Part shown: in pieces, positions 5,346 through 7,246 of the stretch
How the letters are laid out: every line of letters begins with the position of its first letter
Position numbering within the stretch: position 1 is the stretch's first letter
Assembly (NCBI GenBank): GCA_016839665.1
Contig: JAEOTU010000056.1
Span: 1 to 7,246 of the forward strand
Direction of reading: 5' to 3'
From: Candidatus Hodarchaeota archaeon
GTDB taxonomy: Archaea; Asgardarchaeota; Heimdallarchaeia; Hodarchaeales; Hodarchaeaceae
Length of the DNA stretch: 7,246 bases
Position numbers and translations under genes: made by a program
The notes under the pieces: generated by a model
Databases searched by the model: none
The model's input: the letters and a program-made list of their open reading frames with translations, nothing else
Told to the model about the DNA's origin: nothing

Positions 5346-6866
5346 CTATTTTATCCCTAGAAAACCACGCAGTGCGGGGTTCATTTCCGCGACTTTCTCC
5401 TTGCTTATCAGTTCAAAATATTGTCTCATAATACTGACTGACAAAAGAATCCCCATCCCAGATCCTATTGCGCCAAGGAAATCCGCAAAAGCTGCCAGAC
5501 AACCAATTAATAGGCCACTTATGACTGCTATTGTAGGAATATACATCTCTAATCGACGTTCAATTATCTTTTTACTTCTCCGCCACCCTGGCATTTGCAT
5601 TCCTGATTGCAAAAACTGGCTTGCAACGTCACGGGGACCCATACCAGCAGTTTCTAACCACATTACAGAGAAAATAACAGACAGAACAATTAGAATGATA
5701 GCATAAATTATCGCTCGAATAAAAGATAGCATAAGGGTATCAGGCCCACTAATATCAAAAACACCCAATTCTCCTATGAGTGATCGTGGTGGAGTAAGAA
5801 AATAGACAAGACCCCCAGTAGGAACATATTGGTTAGAAGTGGGATCTTGCTCAAAAGTGCCTAGAAATTTAGCTAGAAGATTATTGGAATTTTCTCTACC
5901 AGTTGTACTCCAGACCATTTGAGCAATGAAGTAAATATCTGCGAATACGGCAGAGGTCAAGATTACGGGGATATTCGACACGTAAAGTAATTTGATAGGA
6001 TAAGTTGAACGAATCCCCTTGTATTGTGCATAGGAAATTGGGATTTCAATACGCATTGACTCAAAATAAATCACAATGATAAAAATAACAATTGTAGCAA
6101 TTACAGAAAGAAGTGAGAGGGAGGGTAAATTTAGGTTATCACTTGCAATGGGACTATAACGGAAAAATAAATGCACGAATGCAGAGATAGGATCTTCTTG
6201 TGTTGCCCAGGCAAAAAAAGCAAGAACAATACCTCGGTAGGATGTTACCACAAAGTCTGGTCCCTCATCCATTTGATTTGCTGCAAACAAACCCTGAAAA
6301 ATTTGCAAACCAACACCACCAGCGATGAATAGAGAGATACCTGACCCTAAACCCCACCCTTTCTGAATCAATTCATCAAGAAGGATGATGATTATGCCAG
6401 CCGTTAAAAGCTGAGCAATTATTGCCAATTGCTGAGTGGGTTCAAGATTAGTCCCATAAGTTCCTCCAATTAGAAACGCTGATGCCTCGATGATTGTCAT
6501 TAATACTGACATGACTTTTTGAGCACCAGTATATAAAGATCTCTCTTCTGGATCCCCCATATTCACATTAATTATCTTTGAACCTACTAAAATCTGCATT
6601 ATGAGTCCTGCGGTCACAATTGGCCCTATTCCAAGCTCAGCCAATGATCCTTGTGTAGAAGCAGTTATTGTACGCATAAACGCAAAAGGGTCAGCTTCCC
6701 CCAACTCAGTTCCAATTATCGGAGTCGACGCCATTACAAAGTAAATGACCAAAGCAGTCAATGTCCACATTAACTTCTCATTAAAATGAACCTCGCGAGA
6801 CGGTTTAACGACTTCTGGGGTTATTGACATAAACGGCCGTATTGCTTGAAGAAACCTAGAAGTCAT
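5346..6866 (-). CDS. secY: Preprotein translocase subunit SecY (Sec61-alpha)
   Basis: This is the central channel subunit of the Sec translocon, which passes unfolded secretory proteins across the cytoplasmic membrane and releases helices sideways into the lipid. It is complete at 506 residues, longer than compact archaeal SecY (about 435), with extra sequence near 195-250 and 340-375. Family blocks run in order: GSLAELGIGPIVTAGLIMQ (about 73-91), GAQK (114-117), LDELIQKGWGLGSGISLFIA (about 163-182), the cytosolic loop to TYPIKLLYVSNIP (288-300), GGLVYFLTPP (351-360), the second cytosolic loop with GPRDVA (about 410-415), YIPT (442-445) and ADFLGAIGSG (461-470). About ten helices are predicted, as expected. 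The archaeal KEKVAEMNPAL tail separates it from eukaryotic Sec61. ATG 6866 is preceded by GAGGG (6874-6878) with a 7-base spacer. Neither L15 nor adenylate kinase, usual archaeal neighbours, adjoins it. Confidence 0.97.
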   Translation of the reverse strand: MTSRFLQAIRPFMSITPEVVKPSREVHFNEKLMWTLTALVIYFVMASTPIIGTELGEADPFAFMRTITASTQGSLAELGIGPIVTAGLIMQILVGSKIINVNMGDPEERSLYTGAQKVMSVLMTIIEASAFLIGGTYGTNLEPTQQLAIIAQLLTAGIIIILLDELIQKGWGLGSGISLFIAGGVGLQIFQGLFAANQMDEGPDFVVTSYRGIVLAFFAWATQEDPISAFVHLFFRYSPIASDNLNLPSLSLLSVIATIVIFIIVIYFESMRIEIPISYAQYKGIRSTYPIKLLYVSNIPVILTSAVFADIYFIAQMVWSTTGRENSNNLLAKFLGTFEQDPTSNQYVPTGGLVYFLTPPRSLIGELGVFDISGPDTLMLSFIRAIIYAIILIVLSVIFSVMWLETAGMGPRDVASQFLQSGMQMPGWRRSKKIIERRLEMYIPTIAVISGLLIGCLAAFADFLGAIGSGMGILLSVSIMRQYFELISKEKVAEMNPALRGFLGIK

Positions 6867-7005
6867 ATAACAACCCTCGAATAATGATTTGGCAAAAACT
6901 GTGGCCTATTCCAATTTTGAGATAGGGGAGTATTGTGATCAATAGAGATCTTTGTTTCCACAACGGTGTCAAATCCACCACTATCATTCTTGATGGGAGT
7001 GTTTA

Positions 7006-7035
7006 TGTTCTCGAGCGAATGTTAACTTGAGAATA
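7006..7035 (+). other. Hairpin in the region upstream of secY
   Basis: TGTTCTCGAG (7006-7015) and CTTGAGAATA (7026-7035) pair over 10 positions, two of them G-U wobbles, around a 10-base loop containing most of a GTTAAC palindrome (7021-7026). The wobbles pair only if the plus strand is transcribed; on the minus strand, the secY sense, they become A-C mismatches. It may be chance or part of an antisense transcript. Confidence 0.25.
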
Positions 7036-7125
7036 ACAACATTTACTGTTTAAATTTCTAGTTCAAGATAAGGTTAAAGATACAACTTGTCATTCCTCCT
7101 TTTTTTTCCCTTTTATTATTTTATG

Positions 7126-7134
7126 GTACAATTT
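7126..7134. repeat. GTACAATTT direct repeat, copy 1
   Basis: This copy and the one at 7166-7174 are identical over 9 bases and start exactly 40 bases apart, close to four helical turns, so both would face the same side of the DNA. It is flanked by TATGG and CCATA (7122-7126 and 7135-7139). It is a candidate regulator site between secY and the right-edge promoter. Confidence 0.35.
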
Positions 7135-7165
7135 CCATACTTTTCTTGTAGTGTCGATACTAATA

Positions 7166-7174
7166 GTACAATTT
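7166..7174. repeat. GTACAATTT direct repeat, copy 2
   Basis: This is the second copy of the 9-base repeat, 17 bases before the TATATAAG box. In an A/T-rich region a 9-base match may be chance; the exact 40-base phase is what makes it worth noting. Confidence 0.35.
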
Positions 7175-7190
7175 TTTAACTAACAGAAAG

Positions 7191-7198
7191 TATATAAG
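7191..7198 (+). promoter_or_regulatory. TATA box, probably for a gene leaving the right edge
   Basis: The plus strand reads TATATAAG, preceded by the purine-rich CAGAAAG, which suits a TFB recognition element. Transcription would begin near 7220. Read on the minus strand it is CTTATATA and could serve secY with a leader of about 300 bases, but the bases before it in that direction are not purine-rich. Confidence 0.45.
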
Positions 7199-7224
7199 AT
7201 AGTAATCATAATTCAGATACATTG

Positions 7225-7246
7225 GTGGGGTCAATTTTTAGTAAAA
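7225..7246 (+). CDS. Possible 5' end of a gene leaving the window
   Basis: GTG at 7225 (or TTG at 7222) lies about where a leaderless transcript from the TATATAAG box at 7191-7198 would begin. The frame GTG GGG TCA ATT TTT AGT AAA is open to the window edge and would read MGSIFSK. In this frame the TAA within the TATA box is the nearest upstream stop. Only seven codons are visible, there is no ATG, and chance is a serious alternative. Confidence 0.2.

Larger units (their letters stand above)
6867..7246. other. Long non-coding region upstream of secY
   Basis: No credible open frame was found except the few codons at the extreme right edge. Going upstream from secY it holds the ribosome binding site (6874-6878), a small dyad TATTG TGAT CAATA (6931-6944), a hairpin at 7006-7035, a pyrimidine-rich run (about 7094-7113), a repeated GTACAATTT and a TATA-like box at 7191-7198. 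It should include the secY promoter. TTTAAA at 7048-7053 and the A/T stretch at 7112-7125 are only loose candidates for it. Confidence 0.5.

Noticed and set aside
5401..5706. 101-codon plus-strand frame within secY
   Set aside because: It is antisense to the conserved C-terminal half of SecY and has no independent support.
6867..7246. Short plus-strand frame from ATG 7123
   Set aside because: It stops after about 18 codons and has no ribosome site or recognisable protein character.
1..7246. CRISPR array, transposase, integrase or defence-system genes
   Set aside because: No regularly spaced repeats, terminal inverted repeats with a transposase, or nuclease or integrase motifs are present in any frame examined.

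Overview
The window looks like an AT-rich archaeal chromosome segment. The main evidence is a complete SecY/Sec61-alpha translocon gene on the minus strand (5346-6866). Its protein has archaeal-type loops and C-terminus, together with blocks shared with eukaryotic Sec61-alpha (GAQK, LDELIQKGWGLGSGISLFIA, TYPIKLLYVSNIP, ADFLGAIGSG). TATA-like boxes, short leaders and GAGG-type ribosome binding sites also fit an archaeon. An Asgard or other archaeon with a eukaryote-like Sec61 is plausible, but the window alone does not prove a lineage.

Layout from left to right. (1) Positions 1-311, plus strand: a possible tail of an upstream gene, then a 92-residue two-helix membrane protein. (2) Positions 312-398: a convergent gap with a strong inverted repeat that probably terminates transcription. 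(3) Positions 399-872, minus strand: a 157-residue protein with four predicted helices. (4) Positions 873-997: a divergent intergenic region with a 16-bp dyad that runs into a TATA-like box. (5) Positions 998-1978, plus strand: a secreted-type surface protein with an N-terminal signal or anchor, ten N-glycosylation sequons, five cysteines and a C-terminal membrane anchor. (6) Positions 2058-4565, minus strand: a two-gene ABC-2 type exporter operon, ATPase followed by a large permease that appears to consist of two fused half-permeases. (7) Positions 4566-4925: non-coding, with nested inverted repeats. (8) Positions 4926-5174, minus strand: an 82-residue two-helix protein of unknown function. 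(9) Positions 5346-6866, minus strand: secY. (10) Positions 6867-7246: non-coding DNA with repeats, a hairpin and a promoter-like TATATAAG that may drive a gene leaving the right edge.

Every intact protein-coding gene is membrane-embedded, membrane-anchored or an exporter ATPase, so the stretch is devoted to the cell envelope. Only the ABC pair is clearly an operon. The other genes sit alone with their own leaders. In many archaea secY follows the ribosomal protein L15 gene and precedes adenylate kinase; neither arrangement is present inside this window. No RNA gene, CRISPR array, insertion sequence or integration site was recognised. Functions of the 92-, 157-, 326- and 82-residue proteins are not recognised and are described by topology only.
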